Source of the DNA: Olivibacter sitiensis DSM 17696
GTDB taxonomy: Bacteria; Bacteroidota; Bacteroidia; Sphingobacteriales; Sphingobacteriaceae
DNA length: 64,000 bases
Direction of reading: 5' to 3'
Assembly: GCF_000427965.1 (NCBI RefSeq)
Contig: NZ_ATZA01000008.1
Span: 72,920 to 136,919 of the forward strand
Shown here: piece after piece, positions 26,402 to 35,596 of the stretch
Layout: every line of letters begins with the position of its first letter
How positions within the stretch are numbered: the first letter of the stretch is position 1
Notes under the pieces: model-generated
What the model was told of the DNA's origin: nothing
The model's database searches: none
What the model saw: the letters and a program-made list of their open reading frames with translations, nothing else
Program-made: the position numbers and the translations under genes

Positions 26402-29400
26402 TTAGAAGTTTACATTTAAACCTAAAGAAACAATACGGTTAAAATTGTAATTATTTCCTACAGAGCCATCAAATGACCCCATGGAATTCATCCCTTTGCG
26501 CTTGGTAAATGAGGCCAAATTTTCGGCGTTGAAGAATATACTAGCGTTTTGTGCCTTGATTCTCCCAAGCCAGAGTTTAGGTAGGCGATAGCTTAAAGAG
26601 ACCATATTCAACTGCAGGTACGAAGCACTGGTTAAGAACCTGGTGCTTGCACTTGTGAAATCTGTAATCCTTCCATTGTCCAGACGAGGCACGTCTGTAA
26701 CATCACCTGGGTTCTGCCAGCGATTCAGTGCGTCTACGCTCAATGCTGTGCCGTAGGTACCACCGTGCATCAGTCCTGCATACCCGCTATCGTACACTTT
26801 TCCTCCTAACACAAATGTGAACTGTACGCCAAGGGAGAAGTTTTTGTAACTGAAATTGTGATTCATAGAACCAAATAAGTCAGGAATGGAATTTTCTCCC
26901 ACGTAACGGAGATTTGCTTCTGTATATGATGTGGTCACCGTATCCTGACCGATAATACGTGCATTCGTCAATGAAGCATCGTTTGTTAGATACAAAGCTT
27001 CCCCTGTTTGTGGATCTACTCCGTAAAATTCCCGCATATAGAAATCATAAAGAGAATGACCTACGCTATAGGCTTTGTTTCCACTTTGTATTAGTTCTTG
27101 CCCAACGGGCATTTTTGTGATTTTATTGGTGTATGTGGTCAAATTTAAAGTGGCGGAATAATTGAAATCGCTAGATCGTACAATATTTCCTGTGAGAGAT
27201 AATTCAACACCTCTGTTGTACAGGCTGCCAATATTGGTAGGGACGTTGAAATAGTAAGGGCTTCCAGTGGCAGTTGCTCCGTTCGCAAACGCTATCGGCA
27301 CGTTGAAAATCAAGCCATCGGTCGTACGGTTAAAGTATTCTGCAGAGCCACTTAAACGCCCCTTGAATAAACTAAAGTCAATTCCCACATCGAAGTTCTT
27401 GGCCGTTTCCCAAGTAAGTTCATCGTTAGCCAACGCATTTTGTGTAAATCCAGCTTCCCCTTGGTTGTTTCTTCCTAACAAATAGAGTGCTTGATTAGGA
27501 TAGTATCCGAGCGTACTTCCGCCATCGTTACCTACTGTACCATACGCCGCTCGTAATTTCAATTGATCTATCCAAGATAAGTTGAGGAAACTTTCCTTGT
27601 CGATGTTGTAAGCACCGCCCACGGACCAGAAATTTGCCCAACGAACATTAGGTGAAAACTTCGAGTTGCCATCTCGCCGCAAACTGGCGCTGAGTACATA
27701 CTTTCCGTCATAATCGTAATTTATTCTAGAAAGATAGCCTTCTACACGTACGTTATCCTCGAAGGAACTAACACCTAACACGGTAGCGAAGTTCACCAGT
27801 TCGCTATTCCCCCCAACTATTTGGCCGCTACGGCTGCCAGTGAAACTGTTATACTTGTAGCTGTAGTTTTCATGGCCTGCCAATACATTGAAGTTGTGCT
27901 TATTGAAGTTTTTCGTGTACTCTAGTATTTGATTTGCCGTAAAACTTGTAGTACGATAGAAGTTGGAATATGCTCTTCCGGTAGGCGCACCATCACCGAT
28001 AGTGGGATTGTCAAAAGTCCTGTCATGCCGATCATACAAATCCAAACCTAGTTGGACTGTTGCCGTCAAACCGGGCAAAATATAAGCTGTTCCGTAAGTG
28101 CGGGCATTTAATTGTCCTATTCCTCTACCTTGCGTGTCGTTTAAGTTCTCAAAAATCGTATGTCTCCCAGGCGCAAAAGGTCGTCCATCACCAAAATCAT
28201 ATTGGGGATTTCCGTTTGCATCTAGCACGATGGCACCCGTTGCGTCATGTTGGTGAACCGGGTAAATTGGCCCCATAAAACGGGAAATATAAAAAGGATT
28301 TATAAATGAAGAGCCGCCGGAGTTGTCGAAACTCGAAGTAGAGTAAGTTCCTGCTAAATTTATGCCAGTTTTAAAGAAGTTAACCGGTTGCGTGTCTACG
28401 TTCAGACGGCCGGTATACCGCTTTAAATCGGAGTTTATCAGATAGCCCTTTTCATTGGTGTACCCTACTGATCCGAAGTAGTTGGATTTTCCGGAGCCCC
28501 CACCATAGCTTATATTGTAATTCTGTCTACTTTTACCTCCTTGCGTCGCCTGGTCAGCCCAGTCTAGATCATCGGGATACAGCAGCTGTGCATTTGGATT
28601 TAATAATCCATCTGCGCCTACAATTTCATTGTTGGCCACATTAAAAGGGTTGTAGCCTAACATGTTCCTGATAGAGCTGTTGTAAGCGGTACCGTTATAC
28701 TCTGTGATAGTGCCCGCGGCAATACCACTCGCGATATCCAGCGGGATTTGCTGACTGCCATAATGCATCGTGTTGCGATATGCTTCCCACATTAGTGGGT
28801 AGTACTGATAGGCGTCTACGCGTTCGTACTCGGGTAGGCCTCTGCTCACCCATCCATAAGATGCCTGAGCACGCAAGGTATTGGTGCCCGCCTGTCCTTT
28901 TTTCGTCGTAATCATTAATACACCATTTCCTCCTCTTGACCCATACATCGCCGTGGTAGAGGCATCTTTCAATACCGAAATCGATTCGATGTCATCTGGG
29001 TTAATACTGGCAATGTTTCCGTCAAATACAATACCATCCACCACAGTTAATGCTGAATTGCTGCCATTAATGGAGCCAGTGCCCCTGATACGTACCGAGG
29101 CACCGTCTCCTGGCGCCCCGCCGGCAATACTGGACTGAACACCTGGTGCCGAACCAACTAGTGCATTCATTAAGTTGGTTATTGGTCGTTTTTCTATGTC
29201 AGCAGCTTTCACCTGAGCAGACGATCCTACGGCTAGCGCTTTATTCACCGTTCCATATGCCACTACCACAACCTCGTCCAGGGCATTTTCCTTGTCGTTC
29301 AATTGGATGGTGAATACACTTTGGCCCACTACAGGGACCTCTTTGGTTTCAAAGCCCAAAAAACTGACAATCAAAATAGCGTTTTCCGGAATGTTATTGA

Positions 29401-29941
29401 ATGAAAAGTCACCGTTATTGTCGCTTTGTGTACGCAATGTTGTGCCCTTGATGGATACATTGGCATTGGCAATCGGCTGATTTCTGCTGTCTAAGATGCG
29501 GCCTTTAATGGGTTGCTGCAACAACTTGACTGTACGGTTCTTCTTGCTAACCACTATCGTGTTGTCTTCGATGGCGTAGCTAAGAGCCTTATCTTTTAAT
29601 AGTTCATCCAAAACCTCTACAACGGTTTTTTCTTTCACGTGGATGTTTATGTTTCCTATGGAAGAAAGAAGTTTGCTGTCATAAAAAAAACGATAGCCGC
29701 TTTGCTCTGAAATGCTCTCCAAGATTTTAGAAAGTGAAGTGTTCTCTGCCGATATGGAAACAACTTGCGAGTAACTTTTAGCATTCACTTGCATACAAAG
29801 CATGAGGACGATAATAACTGCCAAGTTTAACCTCATGATGATTTTTTTTGCTATAGAACATGTAGCCCATTTGTTTGGGGTGGGGTAAAGCAAAAGATTC
29901 CCTGTTCTAGGGGTACTTTTTTTACCTAGATTAAAATTCAT
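26402..29941 (-). CDS. SusC/RagA-family TonB-dependent transporter with STN domain
   Basis: An 1179-residue outer-membrane transporter. A long n-region and signal segment (MRLNLAVIIVLMLCMQVNA) comes first. Then a secretin/TonB short N-terminal (STN) domain of about residues 60-130 (SLSKILESISEQSGYRFFYDS), a carboxypeptidase-regulatory-like domain of about 145-225, the plug of about 235-345 (RIRGTGSINGSNSALTVVDGIV, then SISVLKDASTTAMYGSRGGNGV), and the barrel ending in IVSLGLNVNF. The STN domain fits signalling to the FecR and sigma factor encoded upstream. It imports the substrate bound by the SusD partner with TonB energy. Confidence 0.95.
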   Translation of the reverse strand: MNFNLGKKSTPRTGNLLLYPTPNKWATCSIAKKIIMRLNLAVIIVLMLCMQVNAKSYSQVVSISAENTSLSKILESISEQSGYRFFYDSKLLSSIGNINIHVKEKTVVEVLDELLKDKALSYAIEDNTIVVSKKNRTVKLLQQPIKGRILDSRNQPIANANVSIKGTTLRTQSDNNGDFSFNNIPENAILIVSFLGFETKEVPVVGQSVFTIQLNDKENALDEVVVVAYGTVNKALAVGSSAQVKAADIEKRPITNLMNALVGSAPGVQSSIAGGAPGDGASVRIRGTGSINGSNSALTVVDGIVFDGNIASINPDDIESISVLKDASTTAMYGSRGGNGVLMITTKKGQAGTNTLRAQASYGWVSRGLPEYERVDAYQYYPLMWEAYRNTMHYGSQQIPLDIASGIAAGTITEYNGTAYNSSIRNMLGYNPFNVANNEIVGADGLLNPNAQLLYPDDLDWADQATQGGKSRQNYNISYGGGSGKSNYFGSVGYTNEKGYLINSDLKRYTGRLNVDTQPVNFFKTGINLAGTYSTSSFDNSGGSSFINPFYISRFMGPIYPVHQHDATGAIVLDANGNPQYDFGDGRPFAPGRHTIFENLNDTQGRGIGQLNARTYGTAYILPGLTATVQLGLDLYDRHDRTFDNPTIGDGAPTGRAYSNFYRTTSFTANQILEYTKNFNKHNFNVLAGHENYSYKYNSFTGSRSGQIVGGNSELVNFATVLGVSSFEDNVRVEGYLSRINYDYDGKYVLSASLRRDGNSKFSPNVRWANFWSVGGAYNIDKESFLNLSWIDQLKLRAAYGTVGNDGGSTLGYYPNQALYLLGRNNQGEAGFTQNALANDELTWETAKNFDVGIDFSLFKGRLSGSAEYFNRTTDGLIFNVPIAFANGATATGSPYYFNVPTNIGSLYNRGVELSLTGNIVRSSDFNYSATLNLTTYTNKITKMPVGQELIQSGNKAYSVGHSLYDFYMREFYGVDPQTGEALYLTNDASLTNARIIGQDTVTTSYTEANLRYVGENSIPDLFGSMNHNFSYKNFSLGVQFTFVLGGKVYDSGYAGLMHGGTYGTALSVDALNRWQNPGDVTDVPRLDNGRITDFTSASTRFLTSASYLQLNMVSLSYRLPKLWLGRIKAQNASIFFNAENLASFTKRKGMNSMGSFDGSVGNNYNFNRIVSLGLNVNF

Positions 29942-30030
29942 ACTTTTGTTTGGTTTGATGTTGTTGAAAATCCTATTAAATATTCGTCGCTTTCTGATAG
30001 GGACGTGCTTAATCTACACATCAAATTTAA

Positions 30031-30058
30031 GGCTGTTCCGGGCGCCATCCGGAACGGC
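30031..30058. other. GC-rich hairpin between fecR and susC
   Basis: GGCTGTTCCGG and CCGGAACGGC flank a short loop (GCGCCAT region), and T residues follow on the plus strand. On the coding (minus) strand no T run follows directly, so it may attenuate or protect RNA rather than end it fully. It lies in the 190-bp gap before susC. Confidence 0.5.
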
Positions 30059-30131
30059 TTTTTTATGACGTGAGATAGAGAGGTTTTAGTTTTTCATATT
30101 TTCTCCTTTTTTATGTGTTTCATATTTTTAT

Positions 30132-31340
30132 TTAATCCATTGGCATTGATTCTTTGACGTAAACCGTTCTATCCACTACGTTTATTTTGAGACCACTTAG
30201 TTCCAATATTTTCAATACTTCTATCAGGTCTGATTTTCTTTCAATCTGTCCTACATATGCATGTTCCATTATTGATCCTTCAAAAACGGTTTTGATGTTA
30301 TACCATCTTTCCAATTGCCTCATGAGATTACGTAAAGACGTGTTTTCAAAATTGAAATAGCCCTTTTTCCATGATATGGCATTTTGGCTATCGTCTCTAT
30401 GTATGGATATATGTTCCGAAAAATCATTTTTGACAACGGCTACTTGCCCAGGTTTCAGTATTTTTTGCTCTCCATTATACTGGCCTTTGGTTTTAGTGAC
30501 CTTTACCGTGCCCTCAAGCAAAGTGGTCCTGCTGTTAGGCTCATCTGCATAGGCATAGATATTGAAATTTGTGCCATAAACCTCTATAGTCTGATTGGTA
30601 GTTTTAACTAAAAAAGGATGTGAAGGATCTTTTTTTACTTCAAAATAAGCTTCTCCAGTCAACTCTACCATGCGGGATTGGGATGAAAAATTGGACGGAA
30701 TGCGCATGGTGGTTGAGGCATTGAGCCATATCTTGGTGCCATCAGGCAATACAATTTGAAATTGACCACCTACGGGAGTAACGATTTCATTATAATGGAA
30801 AGCGGAACCTTGAGCAGGGGATGATGCGGTTTCATAACTCACAAAGCCTTCTTCGCTCTTGACAACATGTATTTGATTGGTTACTTTTTCGATTTTTCCG
30901 GATTGTAGGATATCTAATTCAATGATGGATCCATTTGAGCTTTTTAATATAGCCTGTTCTCTTCCCGGAACAATGGTTTTGTCCATTTGGCTAATGTCAA
31001 GGCCGTCGCTAATAGTGGTAGACGATAGAGCTTCGTTGTTTTCAGGGATAAACTTGAAGAAAAATGAAATACCTATGAGTGATAGCAAGCATGCAGCTAC
31101 GCCGGTCATTACAAGCAATTTCCTTTTTTTCTTTTGTCTATCTGAAATTGCACCTTTATTTAAAACAGTTGAGAAGCGATGAATGGCGTGTGTCAATTCT
31201 TCTTCGGAAGGTTGATAGTTTTCTTCGTTTAACATCTGTAGATGCCAACTTTCTACTAGCTTTCTTTCTTCAATGGAGCAAGTTCCGGCTAAGTAGCTTT
31301 TCCAAATACGTTCTATATCCTCTCGAGCGAATTTTTTCAT
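30132..31340 (-). CDS. FecR-family anti-sigma factor
   Basis: A 402-residue inner-membrane protein. The cytoplasmic N-terminal domain begins MKKFAREDIERIWKSYLAG. A single membrane helix lies at about residues 71-92 (LLVMTGVAACLLSLIGISFFF). The periplasmic FecR domain spans about 180-290 (IVTPVGGQFQIVLPDGTKIWLNASTTM and GEAYFEVKKDPSHPFLVKT). A DUF4974 domain follows at about 320-395. It should hold the ECF sigma factor encoded 57 bp upstream until the STN domain of the SusC partner signals substrate binding. Confidence 0.94.
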   Translation of the reverse strand: MKKFAREDIERIWKSYLAGTCSIEERKLVESWHLQMLNEENYQPSEEELTHAIHRFSTVLNKGAISDRQKKKRKLLVMTGVAACLLSLIGISFFFKFIPENNEALSSTTISDGLDISQMDKTIVPGREQAILKSSNGSIIELDILQSGKIEKVTNQIHVVKSEEGFVSYETASSPAQGSAFHYNEIVTPVGGQFQIVLPDGTKIWLNASTTMRIPSNFSSQSRMVELTGEAYFEVKKDPSHPFLVKTTNQTIEVYGTNFNIYAYADEPNSRTTLLEGTVKVTKTKGQYNGEQKILKPGQVAVVKNDFSEHISIHRDDSQNAISWKKGYFNFENTSLRNLMRQLERWYNIKTVFEGSIMEHAYVGQIERKSDLIEVLKILELSGLKINVVDRTVYVKESMPMD

Positions 31341-31397
31341 TTGTCTATTGACTATCTGCCTAAAGTAGGTTGAAAATAGCCAAGGTAGTACGTGGAA

Positions 31398-32030
31398 TTA
31401 TATAAAAAATGAAAAAAATAACGAAAAAAAATGAAAATGGGATGTTAGGATGACGGGTATTGTTGATAATGGGAGTAAAAAAGAATGGTCTAGTTTGGTT
31501 TTTATTAATTTAAGGGCTTTGTTTATCTGTTTTTTTGCTGTTTTGTCAGAAATATTCATTGTCTCGGCTATTTCTTTTAGTGACAGTTTGTGCTTTCTGC
31601 TTAACTCGAAAACTTCTCTCATTCTAGGAGGCATATTTTCTATTGTACTTTCGACAATACGGTTAAGTTCTTTTTCTAATATATAGTCGTCCGTAAAATT
31701 GATTCCAGAATTAGCAAAGTCCAATATGGAATCTATATAGTCCTGCCTTACTTGCTTTTTGTCAATTTGGTTAAAGGAAGCAAAACGAATGGCTCCAAAC
31801 AGGTAGGAAGACAAGGAACCGTTAATTTGTAGAGAAGCTCCTTTGCTCCATATAGAAAGCAACACTTCTTGTACAATGTCCTCGGCCTCAAGACCATCTT
31901 TTATGATTTTTTGCGCATATATATATAGACTGGGCCAGTATTGATTGTAAATATAGGAAAAGGCGTCTTCATCTCCTTTTTTAAGAAGTAATATTAACTC
32001 GTAATCATTTGTGTACTTGAACGGAGGCAT
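31398..32030 (-). CDS. ECF-type RNA polymerase sigma factor of a sigma-FecR-SusCD locus
   Basis: A 210-residue sigma-70 family protein. Region 2 shows GDEDAFSYIYNQYWPSLYIYAQKIIKDGLEAEDIVQEVLLSIW, and region 4 shows MREVFELSRKHKLSLKEIAETMNISDKTAKKQINKALKLIK with the helix-turn-helix. The C terminus is hydrophobic (PLSTIPVILTSHFHFFSLFFSF), a feature seen in many Bacteroidota ECF sigmas next to FecR. It is the first gene of the locus and should activate the SusCD genes. A TAACTTTG box lies just upstream. Confidence 0.94.
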   Translation of the reverse strand: MPPFKYTNDYELILLLKKGDEDAFSYIYNQYWPSLYIYAQKIIKDGLEAEDIVQEVLLSIWSKGASLQINGSLSSYLFGAIRFASFNQIDKKQVRQDYIDSILDFANSGINFTDDYILEKELNRIVESTIENMPPRMREVFELSRKHKLSLKEIAETMNISDKTAKKQINKALKLIKTKLDHSFLLPLSTIPVILTSHFHFFSLFFSFFI

Positions 32031-32044
32031 GTTTGCTTTAAAAA

Positions 32045-32052
32045 CAAAGTTA
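32045..32052 (-). promoter_or_regulatory. -7 box for the ECF sigma gene
   Basis: On the minus strand the bases read TAACTTTG, an exact TAnnTTTG match, 14 bp before the sigma start codon. The region 32053-32370 up to the acyltransferase is AT-rich and shows no other feature that I can name. Confidence 0.5.
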
Positions 32053-32383
32053 AGAGAAAATAATATAATAAATGAGACCGTGTTTAGATTTTAGACGCAC
32101 AATACGTATTTCCAATTGAGTAGACAGACACCGTAAATGAGTTGATTTTAGCGTGGGAATAACCACTGCTTAAGATTCTCTAGGTCACGACCACTTATTT
32201 AAAAACAAATACGCTTCAGCCCTTAGCATCCCAAATATAATTTGTACCTTATGGGACTCTATTGATTGGTTTGTTCCGGATTTTTAATGCTTTCTCGTAT
32301 AAGGGTTATGGCATGCTAAAACGTCATATCTCATCATGATTAAGGGAGAATAGTATAAATGAAGGAAATCAATCATATTTGCG

Positions 32384-33271
32384 ATGCAGTATAAGGAAAG
32401 GGCCAAACGCTATGTTGGCAATTGTGTTTACCTATTGGGTTTTGCGCCTATCTATCTGCTAAGTCTGATGCCCTATGGGCTGCTGCATGCAACGGTGGGC
32501 AAATCCTGTTATTTCCTTGCCTACAGGCTCTTTAGGTATCGCTACAGCGTGGTGGTACAAAATCTTTCGCGTTCATTGCCAGACAAGCCTTATGCGGAAA
32601 TCCGCCGTTTGGCGAAGGGATTTTACGCACATTTTGCCTGCTTGGCTGTGGAGATGATCAAATCCTTTTCCATAAGCCGAAAACGTATGCTGGACTTGGT
32701 GCAGATTGAAAACCCCGAACTGTTGCTCCATTACCATAAGCAAAACAGGCATATGGTTGCTTTGCTAGGGCACTATGGCAACTGGGAAAGTCTGAATGCC
32801 TTGCCCACCCTATTCCCGTTCCAAGTAAATGTGTTGTACAAGCCATTGAGCAATAAAATGATGGATAGAATGATGAGGTGGGTTAGAACGCGTTTTGGTG
32901 CAAATCTTATCCCTGCGCAAAGTGCATTGCGGTATTTGCTCAGGCACAAGGGTGAAGCACAGCTTAGCTTATTCATTGCCGATCAGTTTCCCGGTCAAGG
33001 TAGCGGCTGTCAGGTAGATTTCCTGCACCAGCGTACTACCATGTTTGATGGTCCCGAGAAGCTGTCAAGGGCAACCAATGCCGTCGTGCTTTATGTGGAG
33101 CTGAAAAAGAAAGAGGCAAATAACTGGCGGGTGCGCTTTTCGCTCATTACGGAAGACGCCGTTGCTTGCGACAAGGGGGAGATAACACGGCAATTCAGTA
33201 ATAGACTTCAGCAAACGATTCGCGAAAACCCGGTCTATTGGCTGTGGTCGCACAAACGATGGAAGTGCTAA
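32384..33271 (+). CDS. LpxL/HtrB-like lysophospholipid acyltransferase
   Basis: A 295-residue membrane-associated acyltransferase of the lipid A biosynthesis (lauroyl/myristoyl) family. An N-terminal hydrophobic segment lies at residues 12-30. The catalytic motif HYGNWE is at about residues 130-135 in MVALLGHYGNWESLNA. NVLYKPLSNKMMDRMM, then LFIADQFPGQG and VDFLHQRTTMFDGPEKLSRAT are typical substrate-site blocks. It transfers a fatty acyl chain to a lipid A precursor at the inner membrane. A CATATTTG box ends 2 bp before the ATG, so the message may have no leader. Confidence 0.9.
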   Translation: MQYKERAKRYVGNCVYLLGFAPIYLLSLMPYGLLHATVGKSCYFLAYRLFRYRYSVVVQNLSRSLPDKPYAEIRRLAKGFYAHFACLAVEMIKSFSISRKRMLDLVQIENPELLLHYHKQNRHMVALLGHYGNWESLNALPTLFPFQVNVLYKPLSNKMMDRMMRWVRTRFGANLIPAQSALRYLLRHKGEAQLSLFIADQFPGQGSGCQVDFLHQRTTMFDGPEKLSRATNAVVLYVELKKKEANNWRVRFSLITEDAVACDKGEITRQFSNRLQQTIRENPVYWLWSHKRWKC

Positions 33272-33292
33272 TAAGGCGCTTTGGGATATGTT

Positions 33293-33338
33293 AAACCCGC
33301 ATTCCGCAAGATTATGCGGTCTTTTGGAATGCGGGTTT
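33293..33338. terminator. Bidirectional hairpin between acyltransferase and SDR genes
   Basis: AAACCCGCATTCC at 33293-33305 pairs perfectly with GGAATGCGGGTTT at 33326-33338, with a smaller CCGCA/TGCGG hairpin inside. It separates two convergent genes. T residues end the plus-strand arm; the A at its start serve the minus strand. Confidence 0.8.
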
Positions 33339-33372
33339 GAAAGCAGCTAGTAAAATTATCCTAGCCTAAATA

Positions 33373-34095
33373 TTAGGGATTCGTAGAAAAAATAGCGGCA
33401 CTGGTCAGCATGGCCCGCTTGTTGAACTTCAGCACATCGACGATTAGCTGGGCAAAATCTTCTGGTTGCAGTACCTTTTCTGGGTTTCCGTCGGTGATTT
33501 TCAGTACTTTCAGCGTCATGTCGGTAGCGATGGTACTTGGCGTCAAAGTACACACGCGGATGTCCTTCTTGCGCATTTCCTGCATCATTGATTCAGAGAG
33601 CGCGATTAGTCCAGCTTTAGAAGCACTGTAGGCCGAGGTATTGGCACTGCCTCTCAGGCCAGCTGTAGAGGATATATTGATCACATCACCGCCTTTCCCT
33701 TGTGCTACCATACTTGGCAATATCGCCTTCGCGACATAGTAGGGCCCCAACAGGTTGGTTTGGATAATGTCTTCCCATGCATCGGCCTCCATGTCCAAAA
33801 TAGAGCCGAATGCGGCAGTACCGGCATTATTTATCAAAATATCGAAAGGACCAAATGCGGCTATCAGTTTGCTCAATGCGTCATTGACCGAACTTTTGTC
33901 CGTTACATCAAAGATGGTATAGCTAGCCTTCACGCCTAGGGCTGTTATTTCCTTTACGGTAGCTTTCAAGCTGTCTTCATTGCGCCCGGTTATGGCAATG
34001 TCTACTCCTTCAGCGGCTAAGGCTAAGGCAGTTGCCTGACCTAATCCACGGCTTCCACCTGTTACCAAAGCTTTCTTTCCTTTTAGATTTTCCAT
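33373..34095 (-). CDS. Short-chain dehydrogenase/reductase (3-ketoacyl reductase-like)
   Basis: A 240-residue classical SDR. The nucleotide-binding motif is TGGSRGLGQA at residues 12-21. NNAG is at about 88-91. The catalytic serine is in INISSTAG and the Tyr-Lys pair in YSASK. The fold and length fit FabG-like reductases using NADP(H). The substrate cannot be told: the protein lacks a fatty-acid synthesis context and lies next to unrelated genes. It is convergent with the acyltransferase. Confidence 0.88.
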   Translation of the reverse strand: MENLKGKKALVTGGSRGLGQATALALAAEGVDIAITGRNEDSLKATVKEITALGVKASYTIFDVTDKSSVNDALSKLIAAFGPFDILINNAGTAAFGSILDMEADAWEDIIQTNLLGPYYVAKAILPSMVAQGKGGDVINISSTAGLRGSANTSAYSASKAGLIALSESMMQEMRKKDIRVCTLTPSTIATDMTLKVLKITDGNPEKVLQPEDFAQLIVDVLKFNKRAMLTSAAIFSTNP

Positions 34096-34188
34096 GAGTT
34101 CTGTCTTTTACTAAATTATCGAGTGGCCGAAAATAATAAAAACAAAACAATTACCGACATTAGATGTCTAAAACATAAAAATCTCCAA

Positions 34189-34764
34189 ATGAAATTGAAC
34201 AAATGCCTATTGATGATCTTATTGGGAATAGGTCAATGCTTGTTTGCACAAGAAAAGGTGGAACGAGAATATGGCATTTCGAAGCGGGAGGTTCCAGAAA
34301 AGGCGCTGAAATTTATAGAAGAAAACTATGCTGGAAAAGGCGTGAGGTGGTACCGCGAGGAGAATCTGCAGGGATATAGCATAGAGGCCAAACTGAGATG
34401 GAAAGGGTTGTGGCACAGTGTGGAATTTGATACATCTGGGCACCTTCAGGATGTGGAAATAGAAATCAAATACAAGGAAATAGATGCCGATGTGCGGGAG
34501 GAGATGGAAGAGGAAATGGGAGACCTCTTTTCTTCCTACAAAATAGATAAGGTGCAGCGCCAATGGAGTGGCAGTGAAGCAATTGTTAGCCAGCTAATCC
34601 AGAAAGGCAAGGCAGACGATGGATATGAACAGCGCTATGAAATAGTGGTAAAAGGGAAAAAGGATGGAAGAACGAATTTGTATGAACTGCTGTTTAATGA
34701 AGAGGGAGTGATGCTGAAGAAAGCAAAAATTATAGACCGCGGCGTTAATCATCTTATTTTTTAG
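34189..34764 (+). CDS. Secreted PepSY-like protein
   Basis: A 191-residue protein. ATG 34189 begins a signal peptide, MKLNKCLLMILLGIGQCLFAQ. Two PepSY-like modules follow: EVPEKALKFIEENYAGKGVRWYREE with HSVEFDTSGHLQDVEIEI, and then YEQRYEIVVKGKKDGRTNLYELLFNEEGVMLKKAKI. The alternation of a helix with a strand hairpin ending in a D/E-x-x-G turn is typical of the PepSY-like (DUF2874) proteins of Bacteroidota. It is followed after 11 bp by the DUF2490 gene, so the two are probably cotranscribed. Periplasmic; function unknown. Confidence 0.75.
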   Translation: MKLNKCLLMILLGIGQCLFAQEKVEREYGISKREVPEKALKFIEENYAGKGVRWYREENLQGYSIEAKLRWKGLWHSVEFDTSGHLQDVEIEIKYKEIDADVREEMEEEMGDLFSSYKIDKVQRQWSGSEAIVSQLIQKGKADDGYEQRYEIVVKGKKDGRTNLYELLFNEEGVMLKKAKIIDRGVNHLIF

Positions 34765-34775
34765 CTTAGACTTTT

Positions 34776-35456
34776 ATGAGGGGGATATATATTGCACTTT
34801 CGCTCGTGTGTTTTTTCCAGATGGCATTGACTCAAGATCGCTACCAACTAGGTGTGATGGGTAGTGTCAATACCAAATTTCGCATGGGGCAAGACTATGA
34901 GCTGAACACGAAACTGGAAAGCAGGCATTTTATTTCCGACGGTCCAAAAGGAATATCTCAAGGCAATGGCTTTCAATATGAGCGGACGGATATGGAAATG
35001 ATATTCAACAGATCACTTGGACCGGTGTCCAGCGTGGGGGCGGGATATCTTTTTAGATTGGTAGGGCATGACAAGGCCGTACACCGCGCCATTCAGCAAT
35101 TTGCCATCGTGCAACGTCTTCGAGGTGCCAGATTGGCCCATCGCTTTCGTACCGATCAAACTTGGGAAGATGGTTCCTTTCGTTTTCGTTTCCGTTATCG
35201 CTGGAGCTTGGAAAAAGCCCTTCAGGGTTTGGAAATAGATCCCAAGGAATTTTATTTGAAGATCAACAACGAATGCTTGCCCACCTTTGAATCGAACAAT
35301 TCCGATATAGAGATAAGGGCTTTGGCTTCTTTGGGCTATAACTTTTCTGACGATATGAAATTGGAAACGGGTTTGGACTACCGCGCCGAGCAGATTATTT
35401 CTCCCGATACCGAACACCAGTGCTGGCTGGCATTGGGATGGTATTATAGTTTTTAG
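34776..35456 (+). CDS. DUF2490 outer-membrane beta-barrel-like protein
   Basis: A 226-residue protein with a signal peptide (MRGIYIALSLVCFFQMALT, cut before QDR). It has repeated amphipathic strands such as YELNTKLESRHF, SSVGAGYLFRLVG, GARLAHRFRTDQTW, FRFRFRYRWSLEKAL and the final QCWLALGWYYSF, ending in phenylalanine as outer-membrane barrels do. It matches the DUF2490 family in length and strand pattern. Function is unknown. It pairs with the PepSY-like gene just upstream. Confidence 0.82.
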   Translation: MRGIYIALSLVCFFQMALTQDRYQLGVMGSVNTKFRMGQDYELNTKLESRHFISDGPKGISQGNGFQYERTDMEMIFNRSLGPVSSVGAGYLFRLVGHDKAVHRAIQQFAIVQRLRGARLAHRFRTDQTWEDGSFRFRFRYRWSLEKALQGLEIDPKEFYLKINNECLPTFESNNSDIEIRALASLGYNFSDDMKLETGLDYRAEQIISPDTEHQCWLALGWYYSF

Positions 35457-35504
35457 CTTCTTTTTCTCTCTGTATAATTTTGATCAATAGTCTTTTGCCA
35501 GGAT

Positions 35505-35542
35505 AATCGTTATTTTCTATAGTGGCATAGAGAATAACGATT
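35505..35542. promoter_or_regulatory. Inverted repeat upstream of the catalase
   Basis: AATCGTTATTTTCTAT at 35505-35520 and ATAGAGAATAACGATT at 35527-35542 are inverted with a single mismatch over 16 bp and a 6-nt spacer. No T run follows. It lies 54 bp before the catalase start, where an operator for an oxidative-stress regulator is plausible. The regulator is not known. Confidence 0.55.
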
Positions 35543-35596
35543 TGATGGAACGGTGTTGTAATGACATTTTTGTTGGCGAAATAAAAACTGAACAAT

